This document shows, one piece after another, positions 42,181-50,781 of a DNA stretch of 64,000 nucleotides. This stretch comes from Sphingomonas sp. R-74633 (GTDB taxonomy: Bacteria; Pseudomonadota; Alphaproteobacteria; Sphingomonadales; Sphingomonadaceae), in the NCBI RefSeq assembly GCF_013416555.1, contig NZ_JACCFG010000004.1, forward strand, positions 310,001 through 374,000, given 5' to 3'. The position numbers were made by a program, and so were the translations under genes. The notes under the pieces are model-generated. The model was not told the DNA's origin and did not search any database. It saw only the letters and a program-made list of their open reading frames with translations. Within the stretch, counting starts at the first letter, position 1. Each line of letters opens with the position of its first letter.

Positions 42181-44396
42181 GCGACGAATTCGACGATATC
42201 CAGGCAATCTTCTTCGAAGAGTGCACCGAAGGTCTGACGACTGCCGAGCAAGGCCTTTCGGCCATGCAGGCGGGCGACATCTCGGCCGATGTGATCGCCG
42301 GCGTGTTCCGCGCGGTTCACTCGATCAAGGGTGGCGCCGGCGCGTTCGGCCATGCCGACCTGACGGCTTTCGCGCACAAGTTCGAGAATGTCCTCGACGA
42401 GATCCGCGGGGGCAAGATCCCGCCCAGCCCCGGCGTGGTCAAGGTGATGCTGAGCGCGTTCGACGTGCTCTCGGATCACGTCGAAGCCGCCAAGGGCCTG
42501 GCCCCGCGCCCGGCCGACCAGGCCGCACTCGACGCACTGGAGAAGGTGCTCGCCAACAAGGGCGCGGATGATGCCGCGCCCGCAGGCAACTCTGCCGCTG
42601 CCGTCCCTCCGGCGGCGGCGGAGACCCCGGCGCCCGCAGTCGATGACGCGGACGAGTTCGGCTTTGTGCCGATGGCCGTCTCGCTCGACGATTTCGACGC
42701 GCCCGCAGCCCCGGCTGCCGAGGACGCGATGTGGACCGTCGTGTTCAAGCCGTCGCGCGCCGCGCTGGCCAATGCCGGCGAGCCGCTGCTGATCATCCGC
42801 GAGCTGGAAGGCCTGGGCGCCGAGATCGTCAACGTCGATACCTCGACGGTGCCGTCGCTGCGTGACCTCGATCCCGAGGACGCCTATTTCACCTGGACGC
42901 TGCGCCTGCCGGGCGAACTGGCCGAGATCGACATCACCGATTGCTTCGATTTCGTCGCACCGGATTCGCTCGTCGAAGTCCGCCGCGACGTGACCTCGGT
43001 TCCTGCGCCTGCCGCCGCGCCGTTTGCCGAGATCTTGGTGGAAGCGCCCGCCGCTGCTGCCGCGCCCGCGGCCGATGATTTCGGCTTCGTGCCGGTGACT
43101 GCCGGCGTCGAGGATTTCGCCGCCGAGATGCAGCGCGTGGTAGAGCAGATCGCCGCCGCTTCGCCGCCGATCGGCAGCGTCGAGACGCCCGCCATCGCCC
43201 CGAAGTCGGGCAATGGCGATGCGCAGCAGACGATCCGCGTGGACCTGGGCAAGCTCGACCTGCTGCTCAACCTGGTCGGCGAGCTGGTGATCCGCAACTC
43301 GATCCTGGCCGACCGGCTCTCGCCGGCCGACCGCCAGCGCGTTGAGCTTCCCGAGCTCGCTCGCCTGACGCGCCAGATCCAGGACAATGTGATGTCGCTG
43401 CGCGCGCAGCCGATCAAGCAGGCCTTCAGCCGCGTGCCGCGCATGCTGCGCGACCTCTCGGTCGAGACCGGCAAGATCATCAACCTCGAGACGATCGGTG
43501 AGACCACCGAAGTCGACAAGGGCGTGATCGAGAAGATCGGCGATCCGCTGACCCACATGATCCGCAACGCCGCCGACCATGGCCTGGAGAGCACCGAGGA
43601 GCGCATTGCCGCCGGCAAGAGCCCCGAGGGCACGATCAAGCTTTCGGCCGAGCAGCGCGGCGCCCGCATCTTCGTGCGCGTGCAGGACAATGGCCGCGGC
43701 ATCAACCGCGAGAAGGTTCGCGGCAAGGCGATCGAAAAGGGCATCATCAGCGCCGACGCGCAGCTGTCGAACGAAGAGATCGACCAGCTGATCTGCGCGC
43801 CGGGCTTCTCGACCGCTGACGTGATCTCGAACATCTCGGGCCGCGGCGTGGGCATGGACGTGGTCCGCTCGAACGTCGAGGCACTCGGCGGCCGCGTGGA
43901 GATCCACTCGGTGCCGGGCGAAGGCACCAGCTTCACGATGATCCTGCCGCTCACGCTGGCGATCCTGGACGGCATGATCGTCCGCCTCGCCGGCCAGCGC
44001 TTCGTCCTGCCGCTCGCGCATGTGCTCGAGACCGTGCAGCCCGAGCCGGGCCAGGTGAAGCGCACGGCGCCGGACTGCGAAGTCATCGACATGCGCGGCG
44101 AATATGTGCCGGTGAAGCGCGCAACCGAGATCTTCGGGCTGAACGATGACCGCGCTGTCGAGGACTCGCTGGTGGTGATCGTCGAGAGCGAAGGCTCGGG
44201 CAAGGTCGGCCTGGTTGTCGATACCATCGATGACCGCCGCGAAGTGGTGATCAAGAGCCTCGACCAGAACCTGCACCCGATCCGCGGCCTGGGCGGCGCC
44301 ACCATCCTTGGTGACGGCTCGATCGCACTCATCCTCGATATCGAAGCGCTCGTCGCCTCGACCACCCGCTATAACCCGAAAGGACTGGCAGCATGA
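42171..44396 (+). CDS. cheA: chemotaxis histidine kinase CheA
   Basis: 741 residues from GTG 42171 (GTG 42177 possible), overlapping cheY. The HPt domain has its His in AVHSIKGGAGAFGH (about residue 50). Residues ~180-285 look like a P2 CheY-binding domain (WTVVFKPSRAALANAGE). The P3 dimer helix is LGKLDLLLNLVGELVIRN, the N-box is HMIRNAADHGLE, G1 is VQDNGRGI, and NISGRGVGMDVVRSNVE follows. A CheW-like P5 domain ends the protein. The P2-like domain is flanked by two copies of a 15-residue motif (DEFGFVPMAVSLDDF at 161 and DDFGFVPVTAGVEDF at 302), which is unusual. Confidence 0.97.
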   Translation: MPVSDEFDDIQAIFFEECTEGLTTAEQGLSAMQAGDISADVIAGVFRAVHSIKGGAGAFGHADLTAFAHKFENVLDEIRGGKIPPSPGVVKVMLSAFDVLSDHVEAAKGLAPRPADQAALDALEKVLANKGADDAAPAGNSAAAVPPAAAETPAPAVDDADEFGFVPMAVSLDDFDAPAAPAAEDAMWTVVFKPSRAALANAGEPLLIIRELEGLGAEIVNVDTSTVPSLRDLDPEDAYFTWTLRLPGELAEIDITDCFDFVAPDSLVEVRRDVTSVPAPAAAPFAEILVEAPAAAAAPAADDFGFVPVTAGVEDFAAEMQRVVEQIAAASPPIGSVETPAIAPKSGNGDAQQTIRVDLGKLDLLLNLVGELVIRNSILADRLSPADRQRVELPELARLTRQIQDNVMSLRAQPIKQAFSRVPRMLRDLSVETGKIINLETIGETTEVDKGVIEKIGDPLTHMIRNAADHGLESTEERIAAGKSPEGTIKLSAEQRGARIFVRVQDNGRGINREKVRGKAIEKGIISADAQLSNEEIDQLICAPGFSTADVISNISGRGVGMDVVRSNVEALGGRVEIHSVPGEGTSFTMILPLTLAILDGMIVRLAGQRFVLPLAHVLETVQPEPGQVKRTAPDCEVIDMRGEYVPVKRATEIFGLNDDRAVEDSLVVIVESEGSGKVGLVVDTIDDRREVVIKSLDQNLHPIRGLGGATILGDGSIALILDIEALVASTTRYNPKGLAA

Positions 44397-44887
44397 CGAC
44401 CACCAATGACACCGTGGCGGATCGCAAGATCGTCACCTTCTCGCTCGCTCAGCAAACCTTCGGGATTGATATGCGCGCGCTGATCGAAATCCGCGAATGG
44501 GAAGACCCCACCCCGCTGCCCAATGTTCCGGGATTCATCAAGGGTGTGACCAACCTGCGCGGCAACGTGATCCCGGTGGTCGGCCTGGCCGAGCGCCTGG
44601 GCTGGGAGCCGAGCGCGATCCACGCCCGCTCGTGCGTGCTGGTGGTCAACATCGCGGGCAAGCAGGCCGGCTTCCTGGTCGACGAAGTCAACGACATCGT
44701 CGCAATCGGCGAGACCGAGATCCAGCCGGCCCCCGAGGTCGAGACGATCGAGCCGACGGTGATCGGTGGCCTGGTGCGCATCTCGACGCGCCACAAGGAC
44801 GGCACCAAGGACGAGAACGGCACGATGGTGCTGCTGCTCGATCTCGACGCGCTGAGCCTGACCAAGCACCTGGATCTCGCAGCGTGA
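44393..44887 (+). CDS. cheW: chemotaxis coupling protein CheW
   Basis: 164 residues. The CheW fold is seen from KIVTFSLAQQTFGIDMRALIEI, PLPNVPGFIKGVTNLRGNVIPVVGLAERLG (in part) and GFLVDEVNDIVAIGETEIQPAPE. It links CheA to the chemoreceptors at the inner membrane. It overlaps cheA by 4 bases and the cheR start by GTGA. Length and motifs are standard. Confidence 0.96.
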   Translation: MTTTNDTVADRKIVTFSLAQQTFGIDMRALIEIREWEDPTPLPNVPGFIKGVTNLRGNVIPVVGLAERLGWEPSAIHARSCVLVVNIAGKQAGFLVDEVNDIVAIGETEIQPAPEVETIEPTVIGGLVRISTRHKDGTKDENGTMVLLLDLDALSLTKHLDLAA

Positions 44888-45762
44888 CCGCCGCCGGGGG
44901 CGCCCTGGCGCCTGCCGGCGTCGGGGTTGGCATGGCGGCTGCGAACGCGGAGCTGACGCCCCGTGACTTCGCCGCCATCGCCGCCATCATGCACGAAGAT
45001 GCGCGCATCGCGCTGAGCGAGGCGAAGACCACGCTTGTCCAGTCGCGCCTTGGGCGCCGGCTGCGCGAGCACGGCCTGAGCCGTTTCTCGGAATATGTCG
45101 CGCTCGTGCAGAAGGACCCGGTGGAACGCCATGCGATGGTGGTGGCGCTGACCACGAACCACACGCATTTCTTCCGCGAGCCGCATCATTTCGACCATTT
45201 CCGCGAGCATGTGCTCCCGGTGCTCAAGCGCAAGCAGGGCCCGATCCGGATCTGGTCGGCGGGATGCTCGTCGGGCGAGGAGGTCTATACGATCGCCATG
45301 TGCCTGCTGGGGCCGGACCGCACGTCCGCGACCTGGCTGCGCAATGCCGATGTCCGCCTGCTCGCGACCGACATCGCGCCGCATGTGGTGGAAGCCGTCA
45401 AGCGCGGCTTCTACGCGGACAATATCGCGCAAGGCGTTCCCGAGCCTTATCGCTCGACCTGGATGAAGCCCGTGCAGGGCGGCTTCCAGGTGGCGGAAGA
45501 GGCGCGGGCGCTGGTGACGGCCAAGGTGCTCAACCTGTTCGAGCCCTGGCCGCTCAAGGCGCAGTATGACGTGATCTTCTGCCGCAACGTGATGATCTAT
45601 TTCGGGGACCCCGCGAAGGAAGAGCTGGAGGCGGGTTTCGTCAATCAGCTCGCACCGGGTTCGCATTTGTATATCGGTCATTCCGAGCGGCTCATCGGCC
45701 CTGCGGCGCGCAACATGCGCTCGTGCGGCCACACCATTTACCAGAAGCCGGAGGTGCACTGA
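44884..45762 (+). CDS. cheR: chemotaxis protein methyltransferase CheR
   Basis: 292 residues from GTG 44884 within the cheW stop; ATG 44932, 16 codons on and preceded by GGGGTTGG, is a real alternative. Motifs are ALTTNHTHFFREPHHF, IWSAGCSSGEEVYTIAM (SAM binding), LLATDIAPHVVE and IFCRNVMIYF. It methylates glutamates on the receptors. Both receptors in this window end in W-x-x-F, the type of tail to which CheR tethers. The stop shares one base with the cheB ATG. Confidence 0.95.
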   Translation: MTAAGGALAPAGVGVGMAAANAELTPRDFAAIAAIMHEDARIALSEAKTTLVQSRLGRRLREHGLSRFSEYVALVQKDPVERHAMVVALTTNHTHFFREPHHFDHFREHVLPVLKRKQGPIRIWSAGCSSGEEVYTIAMCLLGPDRTSATWLRNADVRLLATDIAPHVVEAVKRGFYADNIAQGVPEPYRSTWMKPVQGGFQVAEEARALVTAKVLNLFEPWPLKAQYDVIFCRNVMIYFGDPAKEELEAGFVNQLAPGSHLYIGHSERLIGPAARNMRSCGHTIYQKPEVH

Positions 45763-46799
45763 TGGCACCGGTACGCACGCTGATCGTCGATGACAGCGCC
45801 TCGATGCGGGCAACCCTGAAGCGCATGCTTTCGGGCGATCCCGGGATCGAAGTCGTCGGCGCCGCACCCGAGCCGTTCGCGGCGCGGGAAATGATCAAGA
45901 CGCTCAACCCCGACGTGCTGACGCTCGACGTCGAGATGCCGGGGATGGACGGACTGTCGTTCCTCGAGCGTATCATGCGCCTCCGGCCGATGCCGGTGGT
46001 GATGTGCTCGACGCTGACCGCCCGCGGCGCGGAAGTGACGATCGAGGCGCTCCGCCTCGGCGCGGTCGATTATGTCACCAAGCCCAGCGGCACGCCCGAG
46101 GATATCGAGCGCGACGCGGCCTTGCTCTGCGAGAAGGTGAAGGCCGCCGCCCGTTCGGTGGCCCGTGCCGGCCCGCAGCGCCTGCCGGCCCAGCCCAGCC
46201 TGGCGGCGGGTGCGGTCGGCGAGCGGATCATTGCGATCGGTTCGTCCACGGGCGGCGTCGAGGCGCTGTTCTCGCTGCTGCCGGCGCTGCCGGAAAACTG
46301 CCCGCCGGTGCTCATCGTGCAGCATATGCCTGCCGCATTCACGCGCAGCTTCGCAGAGCGACTGAACGGCGAATGCCGTGTCCAGGTTGTGGAAGCTACG
46401 GATGGCGCGCCGGTGCTGCCGGGAACCGTCTATATTGCTCCTGGGGGCTCCACGCACATGGAGCTCCAGGGTGGCGTTCGCGGCCGGATCAAGCTGCGCG
46501 AGGGCGACCCGGTTTCCGGCCACCGCCCCTCGGTGGACATGCTGTTCCGCTCGGTCGCGCCGCTTGGCGCCGCCGCGGTGGGCGTGATCATGACCGGCAT
46601 GGGTTCGGACGGTGCGCAGGGCCTGCTGGCCATGCGCCAGGCCGGTGCCCGTACGCTGGGCCAGAGCAGGGAAACCTGCGTGGTCTGGGGAATGCCGCGC
46701 TCGGCAAAGGAGCTGGGTGCGGTGGAACATGAAGTTGGATTGTCGGGCATGCCGGGAGAGATCCTCAAGGCATGCCGAGAGAAAGTTGGGAGCGTCTGA
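45762..46799 (+). CDS. cheB: protein-glutamate methylesterase CheB
   Basis: 345 residues from ATG 45762. An N-terminal receiver (LIVDDSASMRATLKRML; Asp in LTLDVEMPGMDGL; Lys in YVTKPSG) is joined by a short linker to the methylesterase/amidase domain. The Ser of IGSSTGGVEAL, the His of VQHMPAAFT and the Asp of MTGMGSDGA form the catalytic triad. It removes methyl groups from receptors when phosphorylated by CheA. It overlaps cheR and the second cheY by one base each. Confidence 0.96.
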   Translation: MAPVRTLIVDDSASMRATLKRMLSGDPGIEVVGAAPEPFAAREMIKTLNPDVLTLDVEMPGMDGLSFLERIMRLRPMPVVMCSTLTARGAEVTIEALRLGAVDYVTKPSGTPEDIERDAALLCEKVKAAARSVARAGPQRLPAQPSLAAGAVGERIIAIGSSTGGVEALFSLLPALPENCPPVLIVQHMPAAFTRSFAERLNGECRVQVVEATDGAPVLPGTVYIAPGGSTHMELQGGVRGRIKLREGDPVSGHRPSVDMLFRSVAPLGAAAVGVIMTGMGSDGAQGLLAMRQAGARTLGQSRETCVVWGMPRSAKELGAVEHEVGLSGMPGEILKACREKVGSV

Positions 46800-47188
46800 T
46801 GCCTGCTGCTGCAGCAATCAAGGTGATGGTCGTGGACGACCAGACCAGCATGCGCGCGATGATCCGTCGCGCACTGCAGGACCTGGGTTTCAAGGACGTA
46901 CGCGACAAGCCGAGTGCGCCCGAGGCGCTCGCGGCGGTCAAGAGCGACCGTGTCCACCTGATCATCTCCGACTATAACATGCCCGAGATGGACGGCCTCC
47001 AATTCCTGGAAGCAGTCCGCACCGACGCAGTGATCGGCAAGACGGTGTTCATCATGCTCACCGGCTCGTCGGACAAGGAGATCGTGCAGAAGGCCGCGGC
47101 CCTCGGCGTGAACAACTATGTCGTGAAGCCCTTCGCACCGGCGGCGCTGAAGGAAAAGATCGAGCGCGTCTTCGGCGAGCTGACCTGA
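46799..47188 (+). CDS. cheY: chemotaxis response regulator CheY (second copy)
   Basis: 129 residues from ATG 46799, which shares a base with the cheB stop. Receiver features are VMVVDDQTSMRAMIRRAL, phospho-acceptor Asp in IISDYNMPEMDGLQFL, Thr in MLTGSSDKE and Lys in YVVKPFAPAAL. The N-terminal helix segment RRALQDLGFKDV resembles motor-binding CheY of other alphaproteobacteria more than the first copy does; that comparison is from memory. No CheZ is recognisable here, so one CheY may act as a phosphate sink. Confidence 0.95.
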   Translation: MPAAAAIKVMVVDDQTSMRAMIRRALQDLGFKDVRDKPSAPEALAAVKSDRVHLIISDYNMPEMDGLQFLEAVRTDAVIGKTVFIMLTGSSDKEIVQKAAALGVNNYVVKPFAPAALKEKIERVFGELT

Positions 47189-47712
47189 TGCGCCGCGTCT
47201 CGATCGTCCAGGGCGAGAATGCGATCGTCGCCGAGCCGGGCGTCGTCGTTTCGACGCTGCTCGGTAGCTGCGTCGCCGCATGTCTCTACGACCCCGTCGC
47301 CAAGGTGGGTGGGATGAACCACTTCCTCCTTGGCGAACCGGGCGCGGACCAGCGCGTAGCGGCCGGAGACATGCAGCGCTATGGCGTCCATGCCATGGAG
47401 CTTCTGATCAATGGGCTGATGGCGCGGGGCGCGATGCGCACCCGGCTGAAGGCCCATCTGTACGGCGGCGGGAACATTGTTTCCGGCCTGGGCGGCATCG
47501 GGACGGCCAATGCGTCGTTCGCGCGCCGCTTCATGGCCGACGAAGGCATCGAGGTCGCCCACGCCGATCTCGGAGGCACTTCGGCGCGCAAGGTCGAGTT
47601 CCTGCCCCACGAGGGCAAGAGCCGCTGCACCAAGGTGGCGGACCGCGTCCCCGATCGCCCCCCCGTCCCTGTCAACCTGCCGCCCGCCGGCGGAGACCTG
47701 GAGCTTTTCTGA
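47188..47712 (+). CDS. cheD: chemoreceptor glutamine deamidase CheD
   Basis: 174 residues. The catalytic Cys is in STLLGSCVAACLYDP and the His in GGMNHFLLGEPG, with LKAHLYGGGNIV further on, all typical of CheD. It deamidates receptor glutamines and in Bacillus also modulates CheC. The C-terminal Pro-rich tail (VPDRPPVPVNLPPAGGD) is longer than in many homologues. It shares a base with the preceding cheY and with the next gene. Confidence 0.94.
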   Translation: MRRVSIVQGENAIVAEPGVVVSTLLGSCVAACLYDPVAKVGGMNHFLLGEPGADQRVAAGDMQRYGVHAMELLINGLMARGAMRTRLKAHLYGGGNIVSGLGGIGTANASFARRFMADEGIEVAHADLGGTSARKVEFLPHEGKSRCTKVADRVPDRPPVPVNLPPAGGDLELF

Positions 47713-48086
47713 TGTCGTGCATGCCCGTGCCCGCCCAGCCTTATCTGGCCGAGCCGTTGCCCGGCTACGACCCCTATGCGGGCGCGCTCCACAGCGTGAT
47801 CGCCAGCGAGCTGCGCGAGATGCGCGACATGCTCGAGCGACTGGCGGAGGTGCTCGTCGCCGACGAACAGTTCGCGCAGGTCCATATCGAACAGCTCCAG
47901 TCGTTCGACTATCTGATCCAGCACACCGACGAGTGCGCAAACCTGCTCGAGCGGATCGCCGGTGGTGAGGACTCGCTGAGCGCCGTCAACCACGTCCGCC
48001 TCGCCGAGGTGCAGGAACGGCTGCGCGACGCGCTGTCGATGAACGAAACCATCGGGGGTAAGTGGCATGGCTTCGATTCCGAATGA
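47712..48086 (+). CDS. small helical protein of unknown function between cheD and motB
   Basis: 124 residues from ATG 47712. After a Pro-rich N-terminus (residues 1-22) the protein is predicted largely helical by eye: SELREMRDMLERLAEVLVAD, then VHIEQLQSFDYLIQHTDECANLLERI, then LAEVQERLRDALSM. I do not recognise the family. It overlaps motB by 20 bp and cheD by one base, so it is part of the chemotaxis unit. A CheZ-like phosphatase or adaptor function would fill a gap in this operon, but the CheZ catalytic segment is not clearly present. Confidence 0.7.
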   Translation: MSCMPVPAQPYLAEPLPGYDPYAGALHSVIASELREMRDMLERLAEVLVADEQFAQVHIEQLQSFDYLIQHTDECANLLERIAGGEDSLSAVNHVRLAEVQERLRDALSMNETIGGKWHGFDSE

Positions 48087-48921
48087 TCGTCCGATCATCA
48101 TCAAGCGCGTCAAGAAGGTCGCGGGCGGCCATCATGGCGGCGCGTGGAAAGTCGCATATGCCGACTTCGTGACCGCGATGATGGCGTTCTTCATGCTGCT
48201 CTGGCTGATCGCCAATCCCGACAAGCAACGGCTGAAGGGCCTTGCCGCCTATTTCTCGCCGACCATTTCCGACACCGCCCCTTCGACGCCCGTAATGGGC
48301 ACGTCTGAGGGTGCCGGCGGCCAGGCGCGCCGCTCGTCGAACGACAGCAGCCGCGCCAACGGCACGCCGACGACCCAGGCCGCAACCAACGGCGCGGCGC
48401 GCGGCGGCACCGCCGAGGTTCCCGACACGTCGATGCGGGTGCTGGCCAGCGAGCTGCGCATCGCGCTCGACGCCGTGCCGCAGGACCAGGCACGCAAGAA
48501 CATCGCGATCGAGCCCGATCCCTCGGGCATGCGGATCACGCTGATGGACACCGACAAACAGTCGATGTTCCGCGCCAACACCGCCGAGCTCAATCCCTTC
48601 GCCAGGGCGCTGCTCGCCAAGGCCGCGGCCAAGCTTGCCCAGTCGGGCGGGCAGATCGCGATCGAGGGCCATACCGACGCCTCGGGCGGCGGCGGCCAGA
48701 GCGATGCCAACTGGCAATTGTCGAGCCAGCGCGCGCTTGCCGCGCGCCAGGCGATGATCGCCTCGGGCATGACGCCGGACCGTTTCGCGCAGATCATCGG
48801 CATGGGCGGCACCCGTCCGGTCTATCCCGACCAGCCCGACCGCCCCGAGAACCGCCGCATCACCATCGTATTGAAGGCGGAAGCCTCGTCGCTGCCGACC
48901 GACAGCAGCTTCAAGTTCTGA
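48067..48921 (+). CDS. motB: flagellar motor stator protein MotB
   Basis: 284 residues. The single N-terminal transmembrane helix YADFVTAMMAFFMLLWLIA carries the proton-binding Asp at about residue 33. A Ser/Thr/Gly-rich periplasmic linker follows. The OmpA-like peptidoglycan-binding domain has IAIEGHTDASGGGGQSDANW and LSSQRALAARQAMIASGM. It pairs with MotA, encoded at the other end of the operon. Its start lies within the end of the unknown helical gene. Confidence 0.96.
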   Translation: MASIPNDRPIIIKRVKKVAGGHHGGAWKVAYADFVTAMMAFFMLLWLIANPDKQRLKGLAAYFSPTISDTAPSTPVMGTSEGAGGQARRSSNDSSRANGTPTTQAATNGAARGGTAEVPDTSMRVLASELRIALDAVPQDQARKNIAIEPDPSGMRITLMDTDKQSMFRANTAELNPFARALLAKAAAKLAQSGGQIAIEGHTDASGGGGQSDANWQLSSQRALAARQAMIASGMTPDRFAQIIGMGGTRPVYPDQPDRPENRRITIVLKAEASSLPTDSSFKF

Positions 48922-48931
48922 GTATAGCGCC

Positions 48932-49378
48932 ATGAAGAAGATCCTGTTCTCGGTCATCGTATTGCTCGCCGGGCTCGGCCTGGGCGGCGGCGCCGCGCTC
49001 GCCACGCTGGTGATCCTCGGCCCCCGCCCCGCGCACGCCGAAGCCAAGGCGGAAGCCGAGGACAAGACGCTGGTCTTCGTGCCCGTCGACAAGCTGCTCG
49101 CGCCGCTGGTCACCGCCGATGGGCGGCTGACCGGCTATGTCCAGTTCCAGTTCAATCTCGAAGTGGCCGAGGACAAGTCGGGCGAAGTGACCAAGCGGCT
49201 GCCGCTGCTGCTCCACGCGATCAACATGCGCACCTTCAAGACGCCGATGGCGGCAGGCCCGGACGGGATGCTCCCCGGCCTCGACCAGTTCCGCAAGGTC
49301 GTCGAGAGCGCGGCGCCCGAGGCGTTCGGCCCCGGCGTGGTGCGCAAGGTGGCGATCACCCAGGCGACCCCTGCGTAA
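48932..49378 (+). CDS. fliL: FliL-family flagellar basal-body protein
   Basis: 148 residues. A transmembrane helix near the N-terminus (ILFSVIVLLAGLGLGGGAALATLVIL, in part) is followed by a charged linker. A periplasmic domain with FVPVDKLLAPLVTADGRLTGYVQFQFNLEV and a C-terminal helix fits FliL, which surrounds the stator. The length and the place right after motB agree. Similarity to better-known FliL proteins is modest, so the symbol is given with moderate confidence. A 14-base palindrome overlaps its stop. Confidence 0.75.
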   Translation: MKKILFSVIVLLAGLGLGGGAALATLVILGPRPAHAEAKAEAEDKTLVFVPVDKLLAPLVTADGRLTGYVQFQFNLEVAEDKSGEVTKRLPLLLHAINMRTFKTPMAAGPDGMLPGLDQFRKVVESAAPEAFGPGVVRKVAITQATPA

Positions 49379-49390
49379 AATACGTATTTT
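49377..49390. repeat. Perfect AT-rich palindrome at the end of fliL
   Basis: AAAATACGTATTTT is a perfect 14-base palindrome beginning at the fliL stop. It is conspicuous in this GC-rich genome. It could be a regulator site for the PilZ gene 75 bp downstream or part of transcript end formation. Confidence 0.5.
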
Positions 49391-49422
49391 GCAGATCCCG
49401 GACCCGCTCAGAGCGTCGTCGG

Positions 49423-49431
49423 TTCTATAAA
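49423..49431 (+). promoter_or_regulatory. TTCTATAAA, variant promoter element of the PilZ gene
   Basis: Plus-strand TTCTATAAA 34 bp before the GTG, one mismatch from the TCCTATAA octamer found before flagellar genes and with the same spacing as at motA. Confidence 0.38.
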
Positions 49432-49464
49432 ATACATAGGATACGCAATTACGCTGAGGACATC

Positions 49465-50088
49465 GTGGAACTCACCCCCGCAAGTGCTTTCGAGGACCGC
49501 GAAGAGTGGGTCGAGCGTGCGCCGCGCGCGGTCGCCACGCTGCTCGTCGCCAAGCTGAGCCATGAGGGCAATCCCGGCCAGCTCTGCCGTGTTCGCAACA
49601 TCTCCGAAATGGGCATGCAGATCGACACCGTCGCATCGCTGCTACCCGGGATGCATATCACCGTGGAGACCCGCGGCGGCGCGCAGCTGACCGGTACGAT
49701 CGCCTGGACCCAGGGCCGCCGCGCCGGCGTGCGCTTCGACGGGCCGATCGATGTCGAGGCCATCCTCGGCAAGCCGCAGGCAGTCGCTGCCACCGCGGCA
49801 CCGCGCCCGCGTTCGCCGCGCTTCGTCGCCGAAATCCCGGCACGGATCAGCTCCTATGGCCGCTCGATCGACGTGGTGCTGGCCGACCTCTCACAGGGCG
49901 GCGCCTGCCTTCGCCTGCAGCGCACGCTGCGCGCCGACACCGAAGTGATCCTGATGATCCCCGGCCTGGCGCCGCGCCGCTGCACCACGCGCTGGAGCCA
50001 TGAGGAATATACCGGCGTCGCGTTCCACGACCCCTTCTCCTATCTCGAGCTCTCGACCTGGCTGGACAGCCCTCACGCGCGCGGCTGA
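49465..50088 (+). CDS. tandem PilZ-domain protein
   Basis: 207 residues from a GTG with TGAGGA upstream. Two PilZ-like domains can be traced. The first (about 15-105) has ERAPRAVATLLVAKL and CRVRNISEMGMQI (NxSxxG). The second (about 118-200) has RSPRFVAEIPARI and VVLADLSQGGACL (DxSxxG). PilZ domains bind cyclic-di-GMP through RxxxR and (D/N)xSxxG; here the arginine motifs look incomplete in the first domain. Following motB and fliL, it may act as a YcgR-like motor brake; this is inferred. A strong terminator follows. Confidence 0.82.
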   Translation: MELTPASAFEDREEWVERAPRAVATLLVAKLSHEGNPGQLCRVRNISEMGMQIDTVASLLPGMHITVETRGGAQLTGTIAWTQGRRAGVRFDGPIDVEAILGKPQAVAATAAPRPRSPRFVAEIPARISSYGRSIDVVLADLSQGGACLRLQRTLRADTEVILMIPGLAPRRCTTRWSHEEYTGVAFHDPFSYLELSTWLDSPHARG

Positions 50089-50106
50089 CCGGTTCGACGA
50101 GACACG

Positions 50107-50142
50107 AAAAGGCGCTCGTGCTGCGGCACGGGCGCCTTTTTT
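50107..50142 (+). terminator. Terminator after the PilZ gene
   Basis: AAAAGGCGC-CGTGC-TGCG-GCACG-GCGCCTTTTTT forms a long stem with two single mismatches and a T6 run. It begins about 20 bp after the stop and marks the end of the mot/che/PilZ block. Confidence 0.92.
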
Positions 50143-50238
50143 GTTGGTGCCTTGCAGATCGGGCGCTGAATGATCAGAACGCCGCGCATTGCTGATTTCG
50201 CTTTGTCGTGAGGACGAGGCCTTCCCAAGGAGCACGGC

Positions 50239-50781
50239 ATGGCGCGGCTCATCCTGCTCAACAAGCCCTATGGCGTGCTGAGTCAGTTCACCGATCGCGG
50301 CACGGAAACGGCACGCGCCACCTTGTCGGACCTCATCGAGATGCCGGGCATCTATCCGGCCGGCAGGCTGGATCGCGATAGCGAGGGACTGTTGCTGCTC
50401 ACCGATGACGGCAGGCTGCAGGCACGGATCGCCGATCCGAAGTTCAAGCTGCCAAAGACCTATTTCGTCCAGGTCGAAGGCGAGCCCGATGAGGCCGCGC
50501 TGGGCCTGCTGCGGACCGGCGTCATGCTGAAGGACGGCCCGACCCTGCCGGCGTTGGCCGAGCAGATCGACGCCCCTGCCCTGTGGCCGCGCGATCCGCC
50601 GATCCGCTACCGCGCGAATATTCCCGATCGCTGGTTGAAGCTGACCATCCGCGAAGGGCGCAACCGCCAGGTTCGCCGCATGACGGCGGCCGTGGGCCTT
50701 CCGACGCTGCGGCTCGTGCGGTGGAGCATCGGAGACTGGTCGCTTGCGGATCTGCCGATTGGCGAATGGCGCATCGCATGA
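50239..50781 (+). CDS. rluE: 23S rRNA pseudouridine synthase RluE-like
   Basis: 180 residues. The catalytic Asp lies in [19 protein letters not shown], the signature of the RluB/E/F and RsuA group. The [11 protein letters not shown] start, [10 protein letters not shown] and [25 protein letters not shown] (in part) complete the family pattern. The lack of an N-terminal S4 domain and the size fit RluE, which modifies U2457 of 23S rRNA in E. coli. It is a housekeeping gene lying between motility operons. Its end overlaps the RNase H-like gene by 4 bases. Confidence 0.92.
   Translation: MARLILLNKPYGVLSQFTDRGTETARATLSDLIEMPGIYPAGRLDRDSEGLLLLTDDGRLQARIADPKFKLPKTYFVQVEGEPDEAALGLLRTGVMLKDGPTLPALAEQIDAPALWPRDPPIRYRANIPDRWLKLTIREGRNRQVRRMTAAVGLPTLRLVRWSIGDWSLADLPIGEWRIA

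Noticed and set aside
47712..48086. Assignment as CheZ
   Set aside because: Only a loose resemblance of LQSFDYLIQ to the CheZ active-site helix; the catalytic Asp/Gln pattern is not kept.
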